Position numbers and translations under genes: made by a program. From Endozoicomonas sp. 8E (GTDB lineage Bacteria > Pseudomonadota > Gammaproteobacteria > Pseudomonadales > Endozoicomonadaceae), in contig NZ_CP120717.1 in the NCBI RefSeq assembly GCF_032883915.1, positions 7,313,918 to 7,377,917 of the forward strand: 64,000 bases of DNA. Reading direction: 5' to 3'. Every line of letters begins with the position of its first letter. The first letter of the stretch is position 1. Positions 16,785 through 24,509 of the stretch are shown in pieces. Under the pieces are notes generated by a model, which searched no databases, was not told where the DNA came from, and saw only the letters and a program-made list of their open reading frames with translations.

Positions 16785-18068
16785 CTACCTTGTCAAACAC
16801 TTAAGAAAGACATTTCTGGCACCGTTGATATCACGATCAACGGTGAAGCCCTCACCCTTAATAACCTTGGAAGAACCTAATTTTTCGTCAATGGTCCCGC
16901 TCCATGATTGAGTCTTGGATGTATAGGCTTCGTTGCAATCAACTACATGCTTTCCATACTTTTTTGCGTACCACTTAAGCCGCTTTTTGAATTGGTAGTG
17001 ATTGAGGTCAAGCATCTGGCGGCAGGTGTTACGGCGAATGGTGCGAACCTTCTTATCTTTGCGTGTGACCATACCTCTTGTCTCAAAGGTTGGCAAAAAT
17101 ACAACGTCATAGTTCGACACCAGCTCGAACGCCAGCCGGTTATGCAGATCAAGAACAATGTCATCCTTTTTGCATTTCAGCCGGTCAATTTCCCTGTTGA
17201 AATGAATAATCCGATCTCTTGCCCACTGGGGCATGTCGGGGAACTTAACGCCCTTCTGCGTGTTCAGGATTTTTTGCTTTTGACTGATCAAGCTGTCCAC
17301 TTGCTTCATCAGTGGGAACAGCTTTGTTTTTGCAACGTTATTACCCGCTATCAACGCCTCCTTTTCGCTGTAGCAAGTGGCAAAGGTGCGAACTCCGGGG
17401 TCAACTCCAACGCATCTAACCTTCCCTTGGATTTCGGGATTTAGCTCAATATGTTGTTGAACCTGAATGAACCAGCGACCTTTGTCGTAGGTTATGACAC
17501 AAGACTTGCCAATCGCTTCTGCTGGCACATCTTCTGTCAGGTGAATCTTGCCAAGAGCCTGTACGCAGGGATTTAATCCCTTTGGCAAACGGTCAATAGA
17601 GAATGAGTGCCTGCTACCTTTGCGGCTTTTGAAACTGATTTCTGCAAAGCCCTCTTTAGCTCCCTTGAGCTTCTTGTTGTGCTCGCAGACCGCTTTGAAT
17701 GTGGTCGCTGCCGCCAGTGTTCCATTATCAGAAACAATCGAGTTATAAGCCCTGCCACTTTCTTTTTGCTCCTGCTCCACTTGAGCTTTAATGGCGGGTC
17801 GCATGTTGATGAATTTTCCGCTGGCATCTTTATAGTCATCGTTGCGGAAACGCTCAACAGCAAGGTTGTACGACCTCCGATAGAGCATCAGGGCATCGTG
17901 ATAGGCTTGCTTATTCTCTGGGTAAAACCTGATCTTTTTTGACGCTACTATCTTTGCGTCCTTTGCGTCTTTTAGCAGATCGCTTCCCGTAGTGGCTATT
18001 GCAGAATGAGGTAATGAAACCGATAAGCTCTTGGGTGTCGAATGACTCACTGGCGTTATCCGGGTCAT
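16785..18068 (-). CDS. tnpB: TnpB RuvC-like RNA-guided nuclease of IS607 element (copy 2)
   Basis: Same protein as copy 1 with a handful of substitutions and a three-residue duplication (KDAKDAKIVASKK against KDAKIVASKK), giving 427 residues. RuvC acidic sites VGVDPGVRTFAT, FLPTFETRGMV and DRDINGARN are intact. The zinc-ribbon cysteines are absent here too (AYTSKTQSWSG). Start at ATG 18068 on the same argument as for copy 1. Because its tnpA is destroyed, this copy could move only with TnpA from elsewhere. Confidence 0.85.
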   Translation of the reverse strand: MTRITPVSHSTPKSLSVSLPHSAIATTGSDLLKDAKDAKIVASKKIRFYPENKQAYHDALMLYRRSYNLAVERFRNDDYKDASGKFINMRPAIKAQVEQEQKESGRAYNSIVSDNGTLAAATTFKAVCEHNKKLKGAKEGFAEISFKSRKGSRHSFSIDRLPKGLNPCVQALGKIHLTEDVPAEAIGKSCVITYDKGRWFIQVQQHIELNPEIQGKVRCVGVDPGVRTFATCYSEKEALIAGNNVAKTKLFPLMKQVDSLISQKQKILNTQKGVKFPDMPQWARDRIIHFNREIDRLKCKKDDIVLDLHNRLAFELVSNYDVVFLPTFETRGMVTRKDKKVRTIRRNTCRQMLDLNHYQFKKRLKWYAKKYGKHVVDCNEAYTSKTQSWSGTIDEKLGSSKVIKGEGFTVDRDINGARNVFLKCLTR

Positions 18069-18470
18069 CCAAAACCTCGATGTGTCCTCCCGATAATTCA
18101 ACAAGCCATTTGATAAGTTCAAATCCTGATCGGGCAAGTCGATCTTTTGTGGCAACCACAATATGGGTTGGATTTCCGCACACCGCTGATTCCAGAATGG
18201 TTTGCAGCCCTTTTCGCTTAAAGTTGAAAGCACTGGCAATGTCGCTGATAAATTCTGCGTCAGGATGTTTTTGGAGTAAGATATGCTTTCACGTGTCGAT
18301 GCTGGATTTTTGCTTTCCAGAACTGACTCTTGCATAGCATATCTTCCTTTACTGGCTAATGAATATGCGGAAGTGACCACCACTGGTTTGCTTCACTTTT
18401 TCGTAGTGACCGCTTTCGATCTTGCGCCTCATAGTTTGGCTGGTTACGCCTTCAATCTTGGCTAGCTTTG
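17911..18470 (-). pseudogene. tnpA: IS607 TnpA fragment, with in-frame TAA and IS5 interruption
   Basis: Contains the helix-turn-helix part (KIEGVTSQTMRRKIESGH) and the catalytic part (ICYARVSSGKQ...DRLARSGFEL) with the same TAA at 18349-18351 as copy 1. The first codons are lost to the IS5-family insertion at 18473; the severed 5' part lies past 19363. Two independent lesions make this copy non-functional. Confidence 0.82.
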
Positions 18471-18472
18471 TA

Positions 18473-19363
18473 GGGAGCGTTCTTATCTAACCAGACGATC
18501 AATTTACTGACGTTGTCATGCTAACCAGATCATGATGGCTGCTATCTGAAGCATTCCCATATAATTGCGTGCCAAGCGTTCATAGCGAGTTGCAACTCGC
18601 CGAAAGTTCTTGAGCTTTTGGAATAGTCGCTCAATTAGATTTCGCTCCTTGTAGATTTCTTTGTCATATTTTCGCTGATCTATCCTATTTCGCTTTGGAG
18701 GAATCACTGCTTCAGCACCTGACTTCTTGACCTCGAGGAGGAATGCATTTGAGTCATATCCCTTGTCAGCAAGAACGAAGTCCGCTGAAAACCCCTCTAT
18801 CAAGGCATTTGCCTGTCCGTACTCTGATGCTTGTCCAGCTGTGAGAATGAAGCGAACAGGATTACCAAGTGCATCCGTCGCAGCGTGGATCTTGGTTGTT
18901 AAACCTCCCCTTGATTTTCCAACTGCTTCGGCACTGTTATCCGTTTTTTTGGAGCACCGTGTTGATGAACACGGGTGATTGATCCGTCAACCATGAGGTA
19001 TTCCATATCACAATCCTGACTCAGTTCTTCAAAGACTTGATTCCATATTCCTTTCAAGCTCCAGCGACTGAATCGGTTGTATATATTGTGCCAATCACCG
19101 AACTCTTCAGGCATGTCTCTCCAAGGTGCTCCGGTACGAGCAAGCCAGAGAATCGACTCAATGAATAACCTGTTGTCAGCTGTTGGTCCGGGGTCAGAGA
19201 CTTTACCGGGAAGCATGTCTTTGATCCGATCCCATTGTTCATCTTTGAGTACTGTGCGAGTCATAGCAAACCTAAATGCCATACTCTAGATCACTTTTAG
19301 GTGTCTTTCCGGTCAGGTTACTGATGTTTTTATCTGTTCGGTCGGTTGGATAAGAACGCCCCC
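18473..19363 (-). mobile_element. IS5-family (IS427-like) insertion sequence inside IS607 copy 2
   Basis: An 891-bp element with imperfect terminal inverted repeats: GGGAGCGTTCTTATCTAACC at the left and GGGGGCGTTCTTATCCAACC at the right (read inward). It is flanked by a TA duplication (18471-18472 and 19364-19365); joining the flanks restores the copy-1 sequence TTTGTAGTTGAACC. Size, repeats, TA target and a transposase in two overlapping frames fit the IS427 group. Confidence 0.88.
18516..19264 (-). CDS. IS5-family transposase, two frames joined by -1 frameshift
   Basis: DDE transposase. The first frame runs from ATG 19264 (MTRTVLKDEQWDRI...GAPWRDMP...YLMVDGSITRVHQHGAPKK) to a stop at 18899; it holds the first catalytic Asp (MVDGS). 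The second frame carries NSAEAVGKSRGG, FVLADKGYDS (second Asp) and YKERNLIERLFQKLK (catalytic Glu), ending at 18516. The frames meet at a run of seven A on the minus strand (complement of 18944-18950); slipping back one base there gives the continuous family sequence. Programmed -1 frameshifting at such a site is usual in this group, so the gene may be functional. An in-frame ATG 6 codons upstream also exists. Confidence 0.85.
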
Positions 19364-19421
19364 TAGTTGAACCCCACAAGATAAATTCACCTTTTGACGA
19401 TTTATCTTGTGTCTGGCGTAA

Positions 19422-19682
19422 TTGATTTTGCGATTGTTGCAATTTTATTTGACTGTATTCAAGAAGAATGGGTATCGTTTTTTCTTCTTCTCCAGGGAAG
19501 AGGAAAGACCTCATGTTCATGTTGTATCTGCAGACGGTGAGTCCAAATCCTGGTTGGAACCCGAGATAGAAATTGCAAAAAACTATTATCATTCATCCAA
19601 ACAAATTCGAGAGATTGAGAAACTGATCAAGGAGAAGCACTATGCCATCATCAACGCATGGAATATGCACTTCCGGAACTGA
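19422..19682 (+). pseudogene. DUF4160 protein with 5' end replaced by IS607
   Basis: From about FKKNGYRFFFFS onward the sequence is a DUF4160 domain: EERPHVHVVSADGESKSWLEP, then AKNYYHSSKQIREIEKLI and the ending AWNMHFRN. Family members begin with three or four residues before this, normally MPTV or similar. Here IS607 copy 2 ends at 19459, inside that point, so the native start codon is gone. The frame stays open into the element, and a TTG at 19422 could serve as a substitute start, adding about 12 foreign residues. DUF4160 genes usually pair with DUF2442 genes, as here, and have been suggested to form toxin-antitoxin-like modules. Expression is doubtful. Confidence 0.75.
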
Positions 19683-19932
19683 AGTGACAAATATCTCATC
19701 TCATGGCATCTGGCTATTGACCAGTGGCAAAGAGCTGTTCATGTCTTACGAAGATTTTCCATGGTTTAAGGACCAGCCAGTAAGTGCAATCATCAACGTT
19801 GAAGAACTCAGAAAAGGTCACTTCTATTGGCCAGATATTGATGTTGATCTTACTGAAGCAATGATTGAATCTCCTGACCGTTTTCCTCTTAAAGCCCAGA
19901 CAAAGAGCAAGCAAAGAAGCCAAACACCATGA
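19642..19932 (+). CDS. DUF2442 domain protein, partner of DUF4160
   Basis: A 96-residue protein: HGICTSGTEVTNISSHGIWLL, ELFMSYEDFPWFKD, then HFYWPDIDVDLTEAMIESPDRFPL. These are the DUF2442 landmarks in order. It overlaps the end of the DUF4160 frame by 41 bp, the usual arrangement of the pair, and its stop overlaps the start of the carbonic-anhydrase-like gene (ATGA). The protein looks intact, including a basic tail. Function is unknown; DUF2442 proteins resemble small DNA-binding or antitoxin proteins. Confidence 0.82.
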   Translation: MPSSTHGICTSGTEVTNISSHGIWLLTSGKELFMSYEDFPWFKDQPVSAIINVEELRKGHFYWPDIDVDLTEAMIESPDRFPLKAQTKSKQRSQTP

Positions 19933-20468
19933 CAAGCCAATCCATCAGAACCTTCAGAGGTCATACTCCAACACTGGGTGACCGGGTATTTATTGACGAA
20001 ACCGCTCTGGTCCTGGGCGACGTAGAAATTGGTGAAGACAGCTCCGTCTGGCCCATGGCGGTGATACGCGGAGATATGCATCGCATCCGCATAGGCTCAA
20101 GAACCAGTATTCAGGACGGTTCGGTGTTGCATATCACCCATGCCAGCGCGTTTAACCCTGATGGTTATCCGTTGATTATTGGTGATGAAGTGACGGTCGG
20201 TCACAAGGTCACCCTGCATGGCTGTAAGATCCACAATCGTTGCCTGATTGGCATTGGAGCCGTGGTGATGGATGGCGTAGTGGTCGAAGAGGAAGTGATT
20301 GTCGCAGCGGGCAGCCTGGTGCCACCGGGAAAGCGACTGGAAAGCGGGTTTGTTTACAAAGGCAATCCAGCCCAGAAGGCTCGCCCAATCAGTGAAAAAG
20401 AGAAGGCCCTCTTCTCTTACGGTGCTGACAACTATGTGAAGTTGAAAAACGAATACTTAGGCCTTTGA
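19929..20468 (+). CDS. yrdA: Gamma-carbonic-anhydrase-family protein (YrdA-like)
   Basis: A 179-residue left-handed beta-helix protein of hexapeptide repeats (VLGDVEIGEDSSVWPMAVIRGD, then IGSRTSIQDGSVLH). Metal-ligand histidines appear in LHITH, VGHKVTLHG and the conserved GMG-like segment IGIGAVVMDG. Length matches YrdA. Gamma-class relatives bind Zn or Fe and some are carbonic anhydrases; the activity of YrdA-type members is not settled. In pseudomonads this gene neighbours prlC; here two insertion sequences and the DUF pair have come between. The start overlaps the DUF2442 stop. Confidence 0.9.
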   Translation: MTSQSIRTFRGHTPTLGDRVFIDETALVLGDVEIGEDSSVWPMAVIRGDMHRIRIGSRTSIQDGSVLHITHASAFNPDGYPLIIGDEVTVGHKVTLHGCKIHNRCLIGIGAVVMDGVVVEEEVIVAAGSLVPPGKRLESGFVYKGNPAQKARPISEKEKALFSYGADNYVKLKNEYLGL

Positions 20469-20587
20469 AAGGTTATTAAAAATAAATTTAATATAATTAA
20501 AATTCACTTTCGCCCAAAGTATTACAGACGCTTGAACTATCCAGACCTAATCTTCCCATATCAGCAAATGATTTGGGGAGATTCACT

Positions 20588-20809
20588 ATGAACGAAGCCA
20601 TTAAACCCATCAACACAGCGGCCACTCAACAGTCCCACTGGATCGCCGACAGCCAACTGGATAAGCAGGAAATCTACAACGCTGAGAAGCAGGCTGAGAA
20701 ATTCCATGAAAACCTCAGTGCCCAAACCGCTGAACAGCATTCTGGATATACGAAAGATAAACAATCCAGGCTGGCATTGTTGCTGAGCCAAAAGAATTTT
20801 GTTATCTAA
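20588..20809 (+). CDS. Small hypothetical protein, 73 residues
   Basis: I do not recognise it. The product is polar and helical, rich in Gln, Lys and Glu (KQEIYNAEKQAEKFHENLSAQTAEQH), with no signal or membrane segment. A strong ribosome site (GGGGAG, 7 bp before the ATG at 20588) favours translation. It stands alone downstream of yrdA with an AT-rich upstream region that could hold its promoter. Confidence 0.6.
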   Translation: MNEAIKPINTAATQQSHWIADSQLDKQEIYNAEKQAEKFHENLSAQTAEQHSGYTKDKQSRLALLLSQKNFVI

Positions 20810-20874
20810 GCCTATGCAAGTTAAAAGGTCTGCTAAGCTGACGACTCAATTCACCTAAACAGGCTCCATGATTT

Positions 20875-21285
20875 ATGTCCTTAGAAGTAAGACTCGAAAA
20901 GCTTGAAGCCCAGCATAAAAATCTTGACGCAGATATGCACAGTCTGGCCAGGGTGTGTGCAGACATAAAAAACATTGCGCTCACTAATCAGCATGATATT
21001 ACCGGATTAAAGTTAGATGTCTCAGGGGTGAAGACGGATCTTGCTGCCGTGAAGGCATGCATAGCCGCTCTGACAGAAGCGACCCACGTAGGGTTCAAGA
21101 GGGCGGATGAACAACACAACACGTTCGTCAAGGAAACCCGGCAACGCTTTGATGAACATGATAAACGCTTTGACCAAGTCGATCAGCGCTTTGACAAAGT
21201 CGATGAGCGCTTTGACAAGGTCGACGAGCGTTTTGATCGGCTCGAGTTACTCATTCGTCAGAGAATTCCCAATACGCAAAACTAA
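20875..21285 (+). CDS. Small coiled-coil protein with 21-bp internal repeats
   Basis: A 136-residue protein of unknown function, predicted to be one long helix. The first half has regular hydrophobic heptads (VRLEKLEAQHKNLDADMHSL; LKLDVSGVKTDLAAVKA). The second half repeats a seven-residue unit RFDxVDx (RFDQVDQ, RFDKVDE, RFDKVDE, RFDRLEL), encoded by near-identical 21-bp repeats between 21166 and 21249. Likely a cytosolic oligomeric coiled coil. It is related in style to the 74-residue protein at 43901, which shares the ETRxRFD motif. It is followed by a probable terminator. Confidence 0.72.
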   Translation: MSLEVRLEKLEAQHKNLDADMHSLARVCADIKNIALTNQHDITGLKLDVSGVKTDLAAVKACIAALTEATHVGFKRADEQHNTFVKETRQRFDEHDKRFDQVDQRFDKVDERFDKVDERFDRLELLIRQRIPNTQN

Positions 21286-21310
21286 TCACTTTCGAAAACT
21301 CACCCTCCAC

Positions 21311-21345
21311 AAAAAGCCCGCCAGATTTTAATGGCCGGGCTTTGT
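21311..21345. terminator. Hairpin terminator after the coiled-coil gene
   Basis: AAAGCCCG-CCA pairs with TGGCCGGGCTTT across an 8-base loop, with one bulged base. A run of five T follows on the minus strand and three on the plus strand, so it could stop transcription both ways between the coiled-coil gene and marC. Confidence 0.65.
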
Positions 21346-21442
21346 CGTGTAAAATCGACAAATCAGGATTGGTTTTTTTAAAGGCCAGATGTTATAAGCC
21401 CGCTCAATTTTTTTATTCTAATTCTGAGTTTAAGCTAAACCG

Positions 21443-22033
21443 ATGGAAATCTACTCCACAGCCATATTGCTGTTCCTGATTATGGATCCGCTCGGCAATA
21501 TGCCAATCTTTATCTCTGTTCTAAAAGCTGTGCCCCCCAGGCGTCGGGTCAAAATTCTGATGCGGGAAATGCTGATCGCCCTGTTGATTCTGGTGATTTT
21601 CCTGTTTGTCGGTGATGCCATGCTGCAGGTACTGCACCTCAGGCAGGAAGCGGTCAGTATTGCAGGGGCGATTATCCTCTTTATTATCGCCATCAAGATG
21701 ATTTTCCCTCCCAGCCGAGGTGGTGGCATCATGGGTGACACCCCCGATGGCGAGCCTTTCATCGTACCTCTGGCCATCCCTTTGATTGCCGGTCCTTCCA
21801 TACTGGCCACCCTGATTCTGCTGGGTAATCAGCACCCGGGAGAACAGGCCAAACTGGTGACGGCACTACTGATCGCCTGGGCTGCATCCGCAGCCATCCT
21901 GATGTGCTCTAATCAATTTATGAGAGTCCTGGGCAACCGAGGTGTATTCGCTATTGAGCGATTGATGGGGATGATTCTGGTGATGCTTTCTGTGCAAATG
22001 TTTATGGATGGTATTGCCAAATATCTGGGATGA
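21443..22033 (+). CDS. yhgN: MarC-family membrane protein (YhgN-like)
   Basis: A 196-residue protein with about six hydrophobic helices. Family landmarks: LFLIMDPLGNMPIF near the N-terminus, IAGAIILFIIAIKMIF and PLAIPLIAGPSILATLILL in the middle, and IERLMGMILVMLSVQMFMDG at the end. MarC/YhgN proteins are inner-membrane proteins of unknown transport role; early links to multiple antibiotic resistance were not upheld. YhgN is the closest subfamily by the GNMP and PSRGGG motifs. A single gene flanked by hairpins. Confidence 0.9.
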   Translation: MEIYSTAILLFLIMDPLGNMPIFISVLKAVPPRRRVKILMREMLIALLILVIFLFVGDAMLQVLHLRQEAVSIAGAIILFIIAIKMIFPPSRGGGIMGDTPDGEPFIVPLAIPLIAGPSILATLILLGNQHPGEQAKLVTALLIAWAASAAILMCSNQFMRVLGNRGVFAIERLMGMILVMLSVQMFMDGIAKYLG

Positions 22034-22044
22034 TTCTCAACCGC

Positions 22045-22072
22045 TTGGAGGCTGTCACATGTCAGCCTCCAA
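22045..22072 (+). terminator. Hairpin after marC-family gene
   Basis: TTGGAGGCTG pairs perfectly with CAGCCTCCAA over an 8-base loop, 12 bp after the stop codon. No clear T run follows, so it is either a weak terminator or an mRNA-end stabilising hairpin. Confidence 0.5.
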
Positions 22073-22695
22073 CGTCAGAACTCGTGAAATTATTCTTAAT
22101 TTATATCTTCCATACAAAATACTTATCGCCTGCTGCGCTGTAAAAAAAGTGTAACTTCACCAGCATAAAAAAACTTCATTACCCTTATGAAAAAAACTTA
22201 TAACCATAGATCAAAGAAAAGTAAGTTTATTCATCTGTATTTTTGTAAATTTCAACAAGTCTAACTTTTTTGAACGATTCAATTTTTACGCACTTACGTT
22301 CAAAAACCTTCTTGATCCTTTTTACAACTTTTAGTTATATTCGGTTACCCGACCACTGTGATTCGGTTTTTCTGTATTAAAAACACATAATCCGAAGAGA
22401 CGATGACCAGGGTTGGGGAAGATTTCCGTGATCTGTTTTTCGGGATCAATGCTACACCCGGCGGAATTGACGACAGTAGTCCATCAAATAAAAACAACCA
22501 CCAGTAGATGACTCTTTACTCAGGTTGAGAACATTGAACAAGGTGTTATAAAACGGCAATACACAGGATCGTGTGTTACTCGTCTTGCTCTGACACATCC
22601 GTCAGCAGCAACAGCACCCGCCCATTACCATAACTCCAATCAGAATTATGCGTTGACCGTTATCAAACCGGTCATCGAATGAAGGGGATAACAAT
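22073..22695. promoter_or_regulatory. Upstream region of the opp operon
   Basis: About 620 bp without a convincing gene. The first 300 bp are AT-rich, the kind of sequence that holds promoters; the last part contains a possible ribosome site (AAGGGGAT) about 9 bp before the oppA ATG. A short palindromic stretch ACACAGGATCGTGTGT lies near 22562. A long 5' leader is plausible, since oppA is often controlled by small RNAs in gammaproteobacteria, but I cannot identify a leader element or sRNA target here. Confidence 0.4.
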
Positions 22696-24333
22696 ATGAA
22701 GAAGCCACTCAAGGCTCTGACACTTGCCGGTATTCCGGCTTTGACTCTGACCGCCAGCCTCATGGCCGTCACCAGCGCCAACGCCGCTGTCGTTCCAGCA
22801 GGCACACAGTTGGCACAGGCCCAGGAACTGGTCCGCGGTAACGGCTCAGAACCTGCTTCTATCGATCCTCAGAAAGTAGAAGGTGTTCCAGGCTCTAACA
22901 TCACCAAAGATCTGTTTGAAGGTCTGGTAACTCAGGATGCTGAAGGCAACACTATCCCGGGACAGGCTGAAAGCTGGACTGTTTCCAAAGACAATAAAGT
23001 ATTTACATTTAAAATTCGTGACAACGCTAAATGGTCCAATGGTGACCCGGTAACAGCGGGCGATTTTGTCTTTGCTTTCCAGCGCGCGGTTGATCCTGAA
23101 ACAGCCTCCCGTTATGCCTGGTTCATGGAAATCCCAACCATCGTTAACGCTTCTGCTATTGTCAAAGGCGAGAAGCCAGCAGACAGTCTGGGCGTTAAAG
23201 CTATTGACGACAAAACCTTTCAGGTCACTCTGGAACAGCCTGTTCCTTACTTCATCAAAATGTTGGCTCACCAGACCACTTTCCCTGTTCCCCAGAAAGT
23301 TGTTGAAAAGCTGGGAGACAGCTGGACCCGCCCGGGCAACATGGTATCCAACGGTGCATACAAACTGGCTGACTGGCGTGTAAACGAAAAAATCGTTCTG
23401 GAGCGTAACAATAACTACTGGAACAATAATGAAACCGTTATCAACAAGGTGACATACCTGCCTCTCCAGAACACTCCAGAGCTGAACCGCTACAAGGCCG
23501 GCGAAATGGACATGACTTACGTGATTCCTATTGAACACTTCAAGTCCCTGAAAAAGCAGGCACCCAGTGAAGTGAAGGTAACTCCATACCTGGGTACCTA
23601 CTACTACAGCTTTAACACGGAACGTAAGCCTTTTGACGATGCCCGTGTTCGTAAGGCTCTGTCCTACGCCATCGATCGTGATGCGATCACCCAATACGTG
23701 AAAGGTCAGGGTGAGAAGTCTGCTTACACCTTCACCCCTGATACCATCAGCGGCTTTGTACCACCAACCACTGAATACAGCAAAATGGCCCAGGCAGAGC
23801 GTAATGCAGAAGCCAAACGCCTGATGACTGAAGCTGGATACGGTCCAAACAAGCCGCTGGAACTGGAAATCCTGTACAACACTGACGAAGCTCACAAAAA
23901 AATCGCTATCGCCATTTCTCAGATGTGGAAGCCACTGGGTGTGAAAACAACATTGGTTAATCAGGAGTGGAAAACATTCCTCGACTCCCGAAACGACGGC
24001 AAGTTCGAAGTAGCCCGTGGCGGCTGGATCGGCGACTACAATGAAGCCTCTACCATGCTGGATCTGAATACCTCCACCCACGGTCAGAATGACTCCAGGT
24101 TTGTTAACGAGATGTATGACAAGCTGATGGCGGAATCCAGAGTTGTGACCAGCGACGAAGAGCGCTCCCATCTCTACACTGAAGCCGAGAAAGTTCTGGC
24201 TGATGAGATGCCTGTCGCTCCTATCTACCAATACGTAACCAGCCGACTGGTTAAGCCATACGTCGGTGGTTACCCAATGAGCAATGTTGAGGACAACGTT
24301 TACACCAGAGATTTGTATATCAAGAAGCATTAA
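22696..24333 (+). CDS. oppA: Periplasmic oligopeptide-binding protein
   Basis: Captures peptides in the periplasm for the OppBCDF importer. A 545-residue SBP family 5 protein with a signal peptide (PLKALTLAGIPALTLTASLMAV...ANA). Landmarks: LVRGNGSEPASIDPQKVEGVPG, DLFEGLVTQD, ESWTVSKDNKVFTFKIRDNAKWSNGDPVTAGDFVFAF, then the C-terminal PVAPIYQYVTSRLVKPYVGGY. These match E. coli OppA closely in order and length. It is followed by a hairpin and oppB at 177 bp, a spacing often seen where the binding protein is made in excess. Confidence 0.96.
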   Translation: MKKPLKALTLAGIPALTLTASLMAVTSANAAVVPAGTQLAQAQELVRGNGSEPASIDPQKVEGVPGSNITKDLFEGLVTQDAEGNTIPGQAESWTVSKDNKVFTFKIRDNAKWSNGDPVTAGDFVFAFQRAVDPETASRYAWFMEIPTIVNASAIVKGEKPADSLGVKAIDDKTFQVTLEQPVPYFIKMLAHQTTFPVPQKVVEKLGDSWTRPGNMVSNGAYKLADWRVNEKIVLERNNNYWNNNETVINKVTYLPLQNTPELNRYKAGEMDMTYVIPIEHFKSLKKQAPSEVKVTPYLGTYYYSFNTERKPFDDARVRKALSYAIDRDAITQYVKGQGEKSAYTFTPDTISGFVPPTTEYSKMAQAERNAEAKRLMTEAGYGPNKPLELEILYNTDEAHKKIAIAISQMWKPLGVKTTLVNQEWKTFLDSRNDGKFEVARGGWIGDYNEASTMLDLNTSTHGQNDSRFVNEMYDKLMAESRVVTSDEERSHLYTEAEKVLADEMPVAPIYQYVTSRLVKPYVGGYPMSNVEDNVYTRDLYIKKH

Positions 24334-24387
24334 TCTCTCTGGCGTGGAAAACCCTTGGTTCCCACGCTCTTGAGGGATGTCGCAAAA

Positions 24388-24423
24388 CCTCCGGTTGCCG
24401 GACTGAAGCCGGTCAACCGGAGG
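24388..24423 (+). terminator. Strong hairpin between oppA and oppB
   Basis: CCTCCGGTTG-CCGG pairs with CCGGTCAACCGGAGG around a short loop. No T run follows, so it probably acts as an RNA-end stabiliser or partial attenuator that favours oppA over the downstream genes. Just before it (24372-24392) is GAGGGATGTCGCAAAACCTC, close to the inverted-repeat end of the MITE-like element at 36567-36814. Confidence 0.6.
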
Positions 24424-24509
24424 CTTGGCAACAGCCTCTCCTGCATGGAAACAAGTTTTACATACAGTCAGGGACACATAGTCGTCTAAGACTAACAAAG
24501 AGTGTACCT

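Larger units (their letters stand above)
16730..19459 (-). mobile_element. IS607-family insertion sequence, copy 2, split by an IS5-family element
   Basis: Nearly identical to copy 1 and in the same orientation. Left boundary at CTCTTGATT (16730), right boundary after GACTGTATT (19459). Removing the nested IS5-like element and its 2-bp duplication leaves 1837 bp, exactly copy 1 plus a 9-bp insertion in tnpB (an extra CTTTGCGTC). That arithmetic supports the boundaries. The right end has removed the natural start of the DUF4160 gene. The two copies form direct repeats about 4.4 kb apart around yheV-prlC. Confidence 0.87.

Noticed and set aside
22400..22695. Riboswitch or small RNA upstream of oppA
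   Set aside because: No conserved aptamer pattern recognisable; only a short palindrome is visible.
22846..24498. Long minus-strand open frame (550 codons) opposite oppA
   Set aside because: It lies exactly antisense to a clear oppA gene, has no family features and no ribosome site; it arises from oppA codon usage.
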